From Blastomussa wellsi (lineage: Eukaryota > Cnidaria > Anthozoa > Scleractinia > Plerogyridae), in NCBI GenBank assembly GCA_947652115.1, contig OX393574.1, forward strand, positions 14,858,715-14,922,714: a stretch of 64,000 nucleotides of DNA, given 5' to 3'. The notes below the pieces were generated by a model that saw nothing but the letters and a program-made list of their open reading frames with translations, had not been told where the DNA came from and searched no databases. Shown here piece by piece: positions 47,951-58,782 of the stretch. Positions within the stretch are counted from its first letter, which is position 1; the number at the start of each line of letters is the position of its first letter. A program made the translations under genes and the position numbers.

Positions 47951-49054
47951 TTACCCGGAAATGTTTTTAAAATCCAGAGTTATCACAGTCTCACGTGATT
48001 TGCTCATCCGGGCTACAACGCGATTACTGAACATTGACTTGTTCTCAACCTCTTCTCGGCCACAGTGCAGGATAATCTTGAGCGCCTGACGATATTTGGG
48101 AATCCTCCACGCGTACACAAATGGGTCAAGCAGGAATTTCAGGTAAATTGCGTTATCAACCATAAGATTGATAATCAAAACTTTTGGACCGTTAGCGTCG
48201 TATTTGAAGTACAAACGGACAATACAGAACATGGCAGAAGGTTGAGAAGTCAAAAACAAGATAGAGATCAAAAGAAAATTCACGATGATAAACTTTCGCT
48301 CCACGCCAGTTTGCCTTCCATTCTCTCTTTCACCTTGCGTGTTTCTGCCTTCTCGAAGATCTTTAGAAGCGGCCACTTTCTTTTTGAAAGCAGAGTACAG
48401 GAGAATGTAAAAGATTACGGTAAGATACGTTAAGGAAATAGAATGAATTATATTGTCAATCCTCAGTGCGATATATATAGGGACACCCATGCGAGGTAAG
48501 GCGCTGAACAGTGCAACGTACACGTAAATAGCTAACACACAGATAGCAACGCGCGTTTTTGTCACCTTTCGCGCATGGTTCAGAGGCGAAATCACCACAA
48601 TGTATTGTGTGACGGTAAAAGCCAACACGATGACAAACGACGCATTCATGGCGGCTAGCGAAATCGCTCGTCCTACTTCCAAGAGAGGTGTGCATGTGGA
48701 AAGAGTATCGGGGTGTCCAAGATACATCATTATGAAACAGGTAGCGTACATGGGCTGTTGAGTTACGGCTGTTAAAATATCGACAATGGCAAGACCGATC
48801 AGGAAATAAGTTGGAGCGTTCCTGAATATTTTTAGAGGATCGAAGAAGATAACCGCAAGCAACAAGCCGTTTGCTACGATGGCTGTGAATGAGACGATGA
48901 TCATGTATATTGCGGAGCCAAATGCAAATTTGAAGAACTCATGATAAGGGTTGAGCAATGGCACTGATTGTATCAGTAAAGGCTCTTGGCAAGATGAAGA
49001 ATTTCCACTGAAATTTGCCGTTAAGTTACATACTTTATCGCTCATAGGTCCCAT
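47951..49054 (-). CDS. Rhodopsin-like GPCR, TQY-type family, member 2
   Basis: Single exon, 367 residues, ATG at 49054 (MGPMSDKVCN); the ATG three codons on is an alternative. The N-terminus has NLT, NFS and NSS glycosylation sites and two Cys. Seven hydrophobic segments are evident. TM3 ends AFTVTQYIVVISPLNHARKV with TQY at the DRY position. TM6 reads FLTSQPSAMF, with Thr and Ser at the usual Cys-Trp of CWxP. TM7 reads YLKFLLDPFVYAWRIPKYRQ. The second extracellular loop is short and lacks Cys. A basic third intracellular loop (FKKKVAASKDLREG) is present. The tail ends ARMSKSRETVITLDFKNISG. It is closely related to members 3 and 5 (shared SPLNHARKVTKTR). Confidence 0.87.
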   Translation of the reverse strand: MGPMSDKVCNLTANFSGNSSSCQEPLLIQSVPLLNPYHEFFKFAFGSAIYMIIVSFTAIVANGLLLAVIFFDPLKIFRNAPTYFLIGLAIVDILTAVTQQPMYATCFIMMYLGHPDTLSTCTPLLEVGRAISLAAMNASFVIVLAFTVTQYIVVISPLNHARKVTKTRVAICVLAIYVYVALFSALPRMGVPIYIALRIDNIIHSISLTYLTVIFYILLYSAFKKKVAASKDLREGRNTQGERENGRQTGVERKFIIVNFLLISILFLTSQPSAMFCIVRLYFKYDANGPKVLIINLMVDNAIYLKFLLDPFVYAWRIPKYRQALKIILHCGREEVENKSMFSNRVVARMSKSRETVITLDFKNISG

Positions 49055-50227
49055 TTTGAACTAATTTTTGGCCAAGCAAGGTTCGTGCCCCTTTAAAGCT
49101 AATTGGCATGCAATGCTAGTTTTTAATCCATTTTTTATTCCGGTAGTGCTTTAATTATTGAACTTTGGACCTACAGTAGGTGGTTAACTAGCCTCCGGTT
49201 CTGTCTCCGGGCCTCATATTGTTTGTGCATGCTTGTGAATGTTATTGTTGTCCTTTTTTTACCTTATTCAATGGATGAATTAACTATAAGCCGAGCTCTT
49301 TTAGCGGTTTGTGTTTTACACAGGCTATCACGAGGTTAATCCAATCTTTACGATCAGGCATGAAGCCAATACCAAACCCCCCACATTACCAAGTTTTAGG
49401 GATTAAATTTACATGCACCCTCCGAGCAGTGGTTTTTTAATTGATTCTTCTTTTTGGAGGAAACATTTAAAATTAATTGTTTTATGATTTTGAAATTTGT
49501 TGCTTGCATATAACTACTATGATAGAGGCAAAGATGATCAGTAAATGTTTTACAAGACCAGGTTTTAAAAGTATCACAGAAAAGAAACGAAACTTCTAAA
49601 CTAAAATACCGCTAATTTGCTACATCGAATGTGATTTTTCTATTTTGCTATTATGATACCATAATTAGCTTAACTTGCCTTTAAATTCTGTTAATAAAAA
49701 CTTTGCTATAAGGCCTAATTTATGTCGCATTTTAATTTTGTCGAGTGTAATTGGACTCCAAAATCTCGCCGTAATATGCGCCTTCTTTAAAACACACTTT
49801 TGAGGCAAGGTCATGCGCAGCAATTGCGATAAATTTTTAGCATGTCTGAGTGAGTTTCTTCCAAGCCATATATTCCCGGGCTCGATTACTTAAGCGACGT
49901 ATAAATAAATTATAAAGCTGGCACTGTGAATGTACGTTCCCATGAGGAAGCTTATGGTTAAAATTAACAACATTTCGTATAAAGGTTTGAAAACGAGAAA
50001 GGAAAACACGTAAGCCAGCATTGGTTACATCCGTTGGCGTTAAAAAAAAAGAATTATCAAGCTCGATAATTACTTTCCTGCTAAACTGATTAAGTTGCTA
50101 CTGTCAGATTAACAAACAGCACAAAATAGAAATACCGCTTTTTCCAAGATTACAAGGTATGACGAAAATTCTTGTATTTTTTTAACATATCACTAATACG
50201 TTTATCTCAAGGTTTTGATCTTTTCTT

Positions 50228-50350
50228 AGGTTAAGGTCAAACGTCGAACTTCACATGAGCCGAACCTAATGTAAATGAGCGAGAACAATAGCTTTTGCTT
50301 ATTTTCATTGGGTTCGGCTCATGTGAAGTTCGACGTTTGACATAAGCCTT
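50228..50350. mobile_element. Small foldback element
   Basis: GTCAAACGTCGAACTTCACA followed by 'tgagccgaac' (50236-50265) is perfectly mirrored at 50312-50341, enclosing about 45 bases. It is non-coding. Confidence 0.8.
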
Positions 50351-50369
50351 ATTTCTTTTACATTTTCTG

Positions 50370-50640
50370 CAATTTTTGATGGTTAAAATTACTGGAAAGT
50401 TCAACAGGCAGTATATTTAAAGGAGCAAGGTCACGATATTTTGAGTTATTTCTTTGACAGCCTAAATTACCCTTAAAATTTAAGAAACCTAAAAATAATA
50501 GTTTGCTAAGAAAGAAAAACACCAGAGGAGTGATACTAAACCAAAAAGGAACAAGAATGGCTGAGGATGGAGCAGATTGCAAAAGATTCAAGTGGAAACA
50601 ACGATTTTGAAACATTTAGGCACGGACGTTGACTAACCCC
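50370..50640 (-). repeat. Dispersed repeat family, copy 3 of 3
   Basis: Read on the minus strand it gives 'caatctgctccatcctcagc', 'cattcttgttcctttttgg' and then a 'taggtttcttaaattttaag'-like tract, the same order as at 11225 and 38735. It is longer than the other two, so the true element may span about 270 bases. Confidence 0.6.
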
Positions 50641-51185
50641 TTTAAGCAATAGACCACACTTTCTAGGGGTTTACCAGCATAATAGAACTACGCGGGATGT
50701 TGGGAGAACACAAGAAAAGCTTGTAAATAGCGTAGTCGAGTGTAGAGCTGCCATTGAGGAGTCCGAGAGGCGGGGTAGAAGCGGAAGTTTACCGGTACAA
50801 TAGTACATAGGTTGCTGACCAATCAGAGTGCGCGTAGTATCGCAGTTATTTTATAACACCAGCTTGTCAAACCACTATATTGTATATGGCGGTTAGATGC
50901 TAGTAAACAATATATCAAAACGGCAGGGCTTTCTTTTAAAATTTATATATCGCGGCCACCAATAAAAAGATTTTGGTCAGCCAGGAGCTCAAGAGACCTT
51001 TTGCTAACACTAAATCTATATTATATTCAGCTAGCGCGTAAGCTGTTTATACTTTTTCTGTGATTGAACATGTTTAATTTAGATAGAGTTCTTTGCCCCT
51101 TTCAGCGATGTTTGAGTTTTTATCAATTGTCTACGATCGTTGTCATCTGGGCACTTTTGCAAACTCGTTGCATTATATACTGGGT

Positions 51186-52256
51186 TTATTCCGGAGAAAT
51201 GCTTTTAAAATCTAGGGTTATCACAGTCTCACGTGATTTGCTCATCCGGGCTACAACGTGATCACTAAAGGTTGATTTGGTCCCAGCCTCTTGTCTTCCA
51301 CAACGTAGAACAACTTTGAGCGCCTGACGATATTTGGGAATTCTCCAAGCGTAAACTAACGGGTCAAACAGGAATTTCAAATAAGCTACATCATCCAACA
51401 GTACATTGACAACGAGGGTTGTTGGACTGGAGGGGTCGATGGTGAAAGAAAATCGGACAATCGTGGCTATGACGGTAGGCTGAGGACAAAAAAATGAGAT
51501 TGCGATCAGCAGGAAATTGACAATGATAAAATTCCGCTCCACTTCCATCTGATTTTTATCTTTTCGAATTTTCTTCGAAGCGGTCATTTTCTTTTTGAAA
51601 GCAATGTGCAGAAAGATGTAAACGGCTATGTTGAGATAAGTCATTATCATGAAGAGAATTCGGGAAACCATCATGGCTGTGGGAATGCCCATCATATTCA
51701 ACACACTTAGCAATGAAGAGAACGCGTAAATGGATAACACGCAGATGATCACGCGCGTTTTCGTCACTTTTCGCGCGTGATTCAGTGGAGAAATCACCAC
51801 AATGTATTGTGTGACAGAAAAAGCCAGCACTATAAAATGCGAGGAATTAAAGGTAACCATCGCTATCTTTTCTCCTGCTGTCAAGAGAGTTGTACATGAA
51901 GAAAGAGTGTCGGGGTGTTTTATATACATCATTATGAAACATGTCGCGTACATGGGCTGTTGGGTTGCAGCTCCAAACATATCAACGAAAGTAAGACCGA
52001 TCAGGAAATAAGTGGTGGCGTTCCGGAATTGTTTAAGAGGATCGAAAAAGAAAACCACAAGCAACAAGCCATTTGCTACGATCGTTAGAAATGAAACTAT
52101 GATCATGTAGATTGCAGAGCCGAAGGCAAACTTGAAGAACTCGTGGTAAGGGTTAACCGTGGGTGGTGCAAGTATCAGCGGCGACTGTGGACATAAAGAT
52201 GAGTTTCCAGTAACATTTCCAGTAATATTACATGTTAAGTATGGTTTATCAGCCAT
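51186..52256 (-). CDS. Rhodopsin-like GPCR, TQY-type family, member 3
   Basis: Single exon, 356 residues from the ATG at 52256 (MADKPYLTCNITGN). The open frame extends three codons further up but without an ATG. Glycosylation sites NIT, NVT and NSS precede TM1. TM3 ends AFSVTQYIVVISPLNHARKV. TM6 reads FFCPQPTVIA, so Cys is kept but Trp is replaced by Pro. TM7 reads YLKFLFDPLVYAWRIPKYRQ. No Cys is visible in the second extracellular loop. The third intracellular loop is short and basic. The tail has VVARMSKSRETVITLDFKSI. Confidence 0.87.
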   Translation of the reverse strand: MADKPYLTCNITGNVTGNSSLCPQSPLILAPPTVNPYHEFFKFAFGSAIYMIIVSFLTIVANGLLLVVFFFDPLKQFRNATTYFLIGLTFVDMFGAATQQPMYATCFIMMYIKHPDTLSSCTTLLTAGEKIAMVTFNSSHFIVLAFSVTQYIVVISPLNHARKVTKTRVIICVLSIYAFSSLLSVLNMMGIPTAMMVSRILFMIMTYLNIAVYIFLHIAFKKKMTASKKIRKDKNQMEVERNFIIVNFLLIAISFFCPQPTVIATIVRFSFTIDPSSPTTLVVNVLLDDVAYLKFLFDPLVYAWRIPKYRQALKVVLRCGRQEAGTKSTFSDHVVARMSKSRETVITLDFKSISPE

Positions 52257-53689
52257 TTTTCTCAAGGAGCTTTGCGTTAAAGGTCCGACTCACATCAAAT
52301 GTGACCATGGGTCAGAAGAAGGAGCAATTGCTAGCTTCTTCTGTTGAATGCAAATTTTCATCAAGTCTTCAAGGCCAGCTTTGCAAGGTCTAATTACTAG
52401 CCAAAGAAAGGCAATACTTGAATTAAATGAAAGCAATGGCGATTTGTTACGGAGCAAAATGAAAATAAAAAAACTTCAACATGGCGTCATGCCAACGGAC
52501 TCATTGTTCTCTACCATTCAATTAAAAACCTAAAACAAAGAATCCAATATCCCTGAACGTTAATTGCGTTGCCAAATGTAGTTTAATTTTTCCACCTGCC
52601 TTAGAAACGATCAGGATGTTTCTTCGAAATAAGTACAGCAATAGTCAAAACAATTGGCATTCAATTCCTATTGCTGCAACATTTGTTGAGGTCTTAAACA
52701 CAAATCTTCCAATCTTTTATTTTAATGCGCTAAAGAAACGGAAGGAATTTGGAATTTTGGACAGATGACAATTCGAAAAGTAAAATTAAAGGCAAACACA
52801 CGCATACAAAATCAAACAAAAATTCTGACAGTAAACAGATGGAATCTTTTGACAATTTAATTAAGAAAAGGGGGATTGCTTTCAACATATTGTCCTTCTA
52901 AAATGCATCATTAATAAGATTCTGCTGCTGTGAATTTAATAGGCTAAGCCACACCAGTGTAGGGGAGAGGCAAATGGAAAGGGTAATTTAGCTCTTTAGC
53001 CACACCTGAGAGGAATTACTATGGGATCCTACATTGTATCTCCCCCCTTATTACTGGGTAGAGGAAAGCTCAAGTGGCGAAACATGAGTGGCAGGGAAGA
53101 CCGGGCCTATGACCCCTAGGGTAGCAGTGTCTCTAGGGTACCATATGTCAAGGGGTAACATAGGATGGTTCAGAAGAGGGGTACGCTTCTGAGAGGACAA
53201 TAGGTCAGATGGCAGGATGGTTCCATCCTGAAGAGATCCGGACCTATTTTCAAAGGTGGTCATGGCACTTACTGTGGGGCAAAGTGCAGCCTAGGTTGCA
53301 CTCTTTCCTTCCACCAAAACCTTTATTGACAATATAAGCGACCATGGTTTAATGCAGTACTACGACATAAGCACATGACAGTGATTATATAAAAGCTGAT
53401 GAGGTAATCACAACCACATCGAGAAGATGGGGAAAGGATAAAGCTACCAAGACCGGGAGGGAGGGGAAAGCAGAGAACAGACTAGCCTGAAGGATAGCTA
53501 ACAACTGACACAGGGTCAGAAATCAATGGGATTGGTACAGAGTTTGGGAGGGGCGGAGCATGCAGAAATTACATGGCCGAACCAGGTCTAAAAACGTGTG
53601 GAAATCGTTGCCAGCCATCTTAATCCGTTGCCAGACACCTTTGTTTGGAAAAAATTTAATCACCATTGTCATCAGTAGCAGCACCATCA

Positions 53690-53850
53690 GCACAGTAGCA
53701 GCATCAGCACTAGCATCATCGTCATCATCATCATCATCATCGTCATCATCATCATCATCACCATTGTCATCACCATCATCATCATTATCAGCACCATCAT
53801 CATCATCAGCAGCAGCAGCAGCAACAGCAGCAGCATCATTATTATCACCA
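53690..53850. repeat. Trinucleotide microsatellite, mainly (ATC)n and (AGC)n
   Basis: A long run of CATCAT, CGTCAT, CACCAT and CAGCAG units. Its translations (poly-Asp on one strand, poly-Ser on the other) are not proteins. Confidence 0.9.
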
Positions 53851-54155
53851 GACATTATGTGTTGTTCTTGGTCTTCCACCTCTTCTCCTACCCATTGGAA
53901 GCCTGGCCAATACTTTTCAAGTATCGTCACTAGACAACGCCTCAAAGCATGGCAAATCCATTGCCGTCGCCTCTTTTTAACTTCCTTGCTGACTGAGAAC
54001 TCCAGACCTGTTTAGTTCCTCATTTGAAATATACTCTGGCCAACCGACACCCACATACACACCCAAGATACGTATTGGGTTATTTGAATAAACAATCGGT
54101 AAAAGCCAATTGAATTAATTCGTTTTACTTTAATTAAACTATGTTCAGAATCTCC

Positions 54156-54552
54156 CCCCGGGGGGGGGGGGGTGGTGGGTTACTCACTTAAATTTTGGAT
54201 AGGTGTGTGCCGCGAAGGTTCTTAAACCCTGACCCTATGTAAGGATAAAGTCAACGGAATTTATTACCCTATTTAAGGACCAAACTCGAAAAATGACACC
54301 CTTTTCAAGTAAAGCTAGAACAAAAACTAAGAAAGGTGTAAACGGGTCAACTTTTTGTCGTTCCGTGACGTTTTCACTTTGACAGACCGTTTCTTTTTCG
54401 TTTAGTGTGTTTTTTACGCACTGCAAATTGAAAAATAGGCAAATGATACAATTTAGGTACCTACCCTATTTAAGGAACGAGAGCCTCAAAAAACCATGCC
54501 CTATCCCGCGACACATACTTATATAGCCCGTATGTGGGATTACCCCCCGGGC
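54156..54552. mobile_element. MITE with CCCCCCGGGG ends
   Basis: The left end is a CCCCCCGGGGG run followed by 'ggttactcactta' and 'gtgtgtgccgcg'. The right end mirrors this as 'cgcgacacata', 'tatgtgggatta' and CCCCCCGGG. An inner pair ('ccctatttaagga') occurs twice. The ends resemble those of the element at 5957-6317, but the interior differs. Confidence 0.65.
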
Positions 54553-55671
54553 CTTGGAACCTCGTATAATTCAGTGTGGGAAGCGCGTGGGAAAACTTTC
54601 ATATGTCGTAGGCAGTGAGATCGCTGTGAAATTCATTTTTAAATGAATTAATTAAAATTCTCGCCGAGTGCTTGCATTGCTATGTCAATTTGCGGTTCAT
54701 TATTCATTTGGCTTCATGTCAAAACTGTATTAATAAAAAAAGATAGCATCTCGTTTTCAAGGAGTGTAATAAATTCTCTCCGGTCCTGGACTCACGCAGT
54801 TTTTGCACAAGCATTTACCGCTGTGTATTCAATTTCCTTTGTTTACTTCAATTTCCGCTTGGCAACCCCACAGCCATAAAGCCAAAAATTCAGTACGGCA
54901 CTATTCAAAATCGCAGACCGGAATAGCCAGAAACTGGTCAATACACCTTGTTCCACTTGGCTGGTTCATTTAGCTATCAACGACGATTTTTTCTGAAGTA
55001 TAACCATTATTGATAATAATCCATGCGACGCTATTTCGTCGATCAATTTTGAGTGATATGCTTAGTGAACCTTCAACTGGAAATTTCCTCAAGTCGTTAA
55101 AGTAGTGTGAGAGAGCTTTCTACTTGTAAAGGTTTGAGGTTAGCCACTGTCTAACTACTAATTTACAGCACAGTGTCCTACCTTACAACGTAACTAGCCT
55201 TGGTATTGGTTGATATCAAATTCTGGTACAATAGTTGGTTTATCAAGTCAAGAACCTCGAACATTTGGAATAGACCGTTTAAGGAGTGGCGCTCGCTTGT
55301 TTCAAGACGCAGAGTTGCGCAGTTTAAAACTGAAAGCTATTGGTTGTTTCACTGAAGCAGGAAACTCAAATAGACCCGAAACTGAATTTGAACGCGACAG
55401 GCTAACTTGATTCAGGAGTCAGTTCGCAAGACGCACACTACAAACAGGACAACCTAACAGCAGTCAAAGCAGAGGGTCGAAATTTTTGGAATACTTGAGA
55501 TTGAGTGTTTTAAGTTGTATAAACACAAGGTTTGTAGCAGCAAACTCCTCTACCAGTGAAATACTGGCCGAGAGGAGGAAATTAAGTCGAAGAAAACCGT
55601 TCAGAAGAAAGTGGCTCCCGTATATACTCGACTTCTTGGACCTTCAAGAAAAGAAATAATTTGGTATCAAA

Positions 55672-56766
55672 ATGAATTCCTCCATCCATTGTAATATTAC
55701 TGAAAACATAACAGATAGCAATAACAGCAACTGTGTTGCAGAGCAGGAGTTTTTCTCAGACCCCTACGAGGAGTGGGCGAGATTCGCCTTTGGTTCTGCC
55801 ATATACATGATCGTGTTATCTTTCATCACTATTGTAGCGAATGCTTTGCTGCTTCTGGTCTTACTAATGGACCCATTGAAGACTTTTAAGAACCCAACCT
55901 CTTATTTCCTCATCGGGCTGGCAATAAGCGATTTGTTAACCGCAATGATCCATCTGCCTCTGACGTCCAGCTGCTTCATCTTATTTTACAACTTTGGCCC
56001 AATGAAGGGACTCATCCTGTGCGATGAAATCTTTATTAAACTTGGGGTAACTCAGTCATCCATAACTATGACAATATCATTTTTGATAGTATTTGCTTTC
56101 ACTTTTACCCAATTTGTTATCGTGTCTTCCCCCCTCAAATACGCGCGAGTGGTGACCTCGCGAAAAGTTGGTATTTGTGTTATAATTTTATACGTTTACA
56201 CTATTTTGTTTTGGTTGTCCCAATTTTGGGGATGGTCCGTTGAAGTGCTTAATAAGATCGATGTTTTCCTGCACGCTTTAATAATTCCTTATTCCACAAT
56301 TGTAGTTTACATTCTTCTACACCGCACTTTTAAACGAAAAATGGCCGCTTCGAAAATGCTCTCTAGCGAGGGCCAAATGCAACGAGGAGCTAAAGAAACG
56401 CAAAGCAATCGCATGCAGCGAAAGTTTATTACAGTTAACTGTATTTTGATCGCCATTCTTTTGTTCTGTTCGCAACCTTCAGCAATATTTTGGCTGCTGA
56501 ATGAGTTTTGGTTTCAAGAAATTACCCCTCAGTTGTTGATAATCAATCTTATGATTGATAATATTCTTTACTTGAAGTTCATGTTAGACCCGTTTGTTTA
56601 CGCGTGGCGTCTACCTAAGTACAGAGAGGCCTTGCGGGTAATTTTCCCTGTACTGGAAAAATGCAGGGTTACGTCGAAATATGAGAAACGATTAGGAGTA
56701 TCAGTATTTAGCCAGTCACGAGAAACAGTGATGACTTTGGACATAAGAAAAATCGAAAGCAAATAA
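55672..56766 (+). CDS. Rhodopsin-like GPCR, TQF-type, member 4 (diverged)
   Basis: Single exon, 364 residues, ATG at 55672. The N-terminus MNSSIHCNITENITDSNNSN has several glycosylation sites. TM1 is FAFGSAIYMIVLSFITIVAN. TM3 ends AFTFTQFVIVSSPLKYARVV, so the DRY position reads TQF. TM5 keeps a proline (IIPYSTIVVY), which members 1-3 and 5 lack. TM6 reads LLFCSQPSAIFW and TM7 YLKFMLDPFVYAWRLPKYRE. No Cys is seen in the second extracellular loop. The tail keeps the block as FSQSRETVMTLDIRKIESK. It is the most divergent member and lies on the opposite strand. Its features that agree with the others are the best guide to what the family conserves. Confidence 0.87.
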   Translation: MNSSIHCNITENITDSNNSNCVAEQEFFSDPYEEWARFAFGSAIYMIVLSFITIVANALLLLVLLMDPLKTFKNPTSYFLIGLAISDLLTAMIHLPLTSSCFILFYNFGPMKGLILCDEIFIKLGVTQSSITMTISFLIVFAFTFTQFVIVSSPLKYARVVTSRKVGICVIILYVYTILFWLSQFWGWSVEVLNKIDVFLHALIIPYSTIVVYILLHRTFKRKMAASKMLSSEGQMQRGAKETQSNRMQRKFITVNCILIAILLFCSQPSAIFWLLNEFWFQEITPQLLIINLMIDNILYLKFMLDPFVYAWRLPKYREALRVIFPVLEKCRVTSKYEKRLGVSVFSQSRETVMTLDIRKIESK

Positions 56767-57059
56767 AAATTACCACATCAAAGAAATCATTTAATTAAGT
56801 TCTGTAACTCATAAAGATTGTCTTATAGTCAGAAAAGAGGACTAATTAAAAATCCAAAGCACTGAAAAAACTGTCGCCGCACAACTAATTAATACAGGTA
56901 ACGGTTGTGCACGGGTTTAGAAACAGCTCAGTCTGCATGTAAAGACACACTGAAATATTAATTTATTATTGTCAAAATTGAGTCCATGTCAAGGCTTCTT
57001 CGATTGATATTTCTATGTAAAGTAATATTTTCAATAAAATAAGGCTCTTCTAATATTAT

Positions 57060-57158
57060 AATTTGGTTTTATCAACTGGGTTGATAATGTGAATTGGCCA
57101 CCGTAAAGAGATTCAAGAGCTGACGTTTCGAGCGTTAGCCCTTCGTCGGAGCGAATCT
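57060..57158 (-). mobile_element. Solo Penelope-like terminal repeat
   Basis: It matches 62079-62176 and, inverted, 62325-62422, starting 'atttggttttatcaactggg' and ending 'cttcgtcggagcgaatc'. It carries the hammerhead-like fold described separately. No coding remnant lies beside it. Confidence 0.65.
57110..57157 (-). ncRNA. Hammerhead-ribozyme-like motif (minus strand)
   Basis: On the minus strand stem I is formed by GATTC..GCT pairing with AGC..GAATC. The core is CCGACGA, then stem II GGGC-TAAC-GCTC, GAAA, and C-GTC. This follows the type I hammerhead order (CUGANGA, stem II, GAAA, stem III, UH), with C in place of the U at position 4 and almost no stem III. Minimal hammerheads with very short stem III are known in Penelope-like elements. 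Activity is untested. Confidence 0.45.
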
Positions 57159-58450
57159 TGTAATATTACTTTACTCTGAGAAAATTATCTTTGACAACAT
57201 ATATATCTAAAAAACAAAATTAAATGAAACTCTATTCGCCCCTAGCTTTTATTACTTCCCGACTTCGTTTTATTTTACACTTGAAATGAAAAATAATAAA
57301 ATGTATTTGAACATTGCCTCATTGCCTCTAGCTTAAATTAATCCATTACGTATAATTGCGATATTTCGAGATACCTATTTTCATGAAATCATCAATTTAT
57401 TGATAATTTGTTCTTATCAACATCTTCAGTGCGTTTTTGGAAGATCCGAGAAAAACTCAAAACTTTAACAAAGTGAGGATGACTAACTTTATATGACATT
57501 TCGTTTAAATGTTATCTTGATCATTTGAAAACCACAATACCCTGTACAGGGGCAATTTCAAATTGAACCAATTTAATATTTGGCGCCTATAATAATTGGC
57601 AAAGGCAAGGCACAAAAACATTAATTAGGTGAATCGTTTCTGTTATTGATCATGGAAGCTTAAGCACCCCTGGGCTATTGTCAATAACAATGAATTATTC
57701 TGTTTTGTAAAATATAAACCGCAGTCGAATTTAAATTTTATAAGCAAAAACGTGGGAGGGCTTAACTTCATATATCTTGTTGTTTTGTGTTCAAGTTCAG
57801 TCAGATATGAAAAAATAATTGAAAAAGTAAACTAAAGAAGTTGGGGTTCTGGGAGGGTGGCAGTTACAAGGGCACTTTAATAAATATTTTTCATGTTAGA
57901 CTTCAGAATCATGCAATTTATGAACAGTGGTTTTAGAGAAACTGCGTGAATTTCCAGTTGCGTTCTTTTCCGGTATACAGTTTTCAAGTTGGTTTCAAAT
58001 GTCGTAGAGGCACGTATACCGTATGCACGTATATGCGCTGTCTTGTCAGCCGAGTGTAAAATGCACGCTAGATTTTACAGATTAAGTGAACTATCTGCCA
58101 GACTAAAATCATATTGCCGAGAAAGGTACTTTACAAAGAGAGTGGCGAAACGTGTTCCTCCCTTTTTGCATTATATCTGTTATTTTACGTAGTTTTATTT
58201 GAATCGTGGCATCCCAATACAATGGAAGCGACAGTACGTTCAAAACTCTTGATGAAAAAATAATGATGTGGTATGAATTCTATCAAGATTAAATGTATTT
58301 CGAATATTAATTTCATGAAGCGTCAAGATTTTAACCTGTGTATTTTTCTGTTCAGTCTTAAAGTAACGAAACCAAACCCGCTTTTTACCAGGTAAACACA
58401 TATTCTAGCCAGGAAGTGGATTTCAGAAATGTTTGTTTCTGCCTATAACC

Positions 58451-58497
58451 GTGCACAGGAAAACCAACTCTCGAAAGCCAAAAAAAAATTAGGCTTG
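58451..58497. repeat. 47-base direct repeat, copy 1
   Basis: It reads 'gtgcacagga' through 'ttaggcttg' and recurs at 58732-58777 with one base substitution and one A fewer. Confidence 0.8.
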
Positions 58498-58731
58498 CGT
58501 TCTCCTTCGTCGGACGCACGGGGATTTACTGTTTAACTTTTGGAGCCAGCTCTGCCAAAATCATTTTCTTGTGCTTGTTCTTGTGCACAAAATGCTTCTG
58601 CAAAATTATTCAGGAGAATTCGGATGAAATTTTAGGAAGAGTGTACCATAATATTTTTTGGCGATTTTTCGCATTCCATAGTTTGAAAACTTGAAAAAGT
58701 GAATATGACAAGCTTTGTTTTTATTGTAAGC

Positions 58732-58777
58732 GTGCACAGGACAACCAACTCTCGAAAGCCAAAAAAAATTAGGCTTG
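58732..58777. repeat. Direct repeat, copy 2, at the edge of the receptor pseudogene
   Basis: It matches 58451-58497. Homology to the receptor family begins within a few bases of its right end, so it marks the truncation point. Confidence 0.8.
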
Positions 58778-58782
58778 TTATT

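Larger units (their letters stand above)
49055..51185. other. Intergenic DNA between receptors 2 and 3
   Basis: AT-rich. It holds an inverted-repeat element (50228-50350) and the inverted third copy of the dispersed repeat (50370-50640). No gene is supported. Confidence 0.55.
52257..55671. other. Intergenic DNA between divergent receptors 3 and 4
   Basis: Receptors 3 (-) and 4 (+) are transcribed away from each other, so both promoters lie here. Also present are a (ATC)n/(AGC)n tract (53690-53850) and a MITE (54156-54552). The 52930-53560 stretch has low-complexity purine-rich patches and could be an unrecognised repeat. No gene is supported. Confidence 0.5.
56767..58782. other. Intergenic DNA between receptor 4 and the pseudogene
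   Basis: AT-rich. It holds a single Penelope-like terminal repeat (57060-57158) and the first copy of a 47-base direct repeat (58451-58497). No gene is supported. Confidence 0.55.

Noticed and set aside
53523..54015. Long open frames with poly-Asp (minus) and poly-Ser (plus)
   Set aside because: They are translations of an (ATC)n/(AGC)n microsatellite on both strands.
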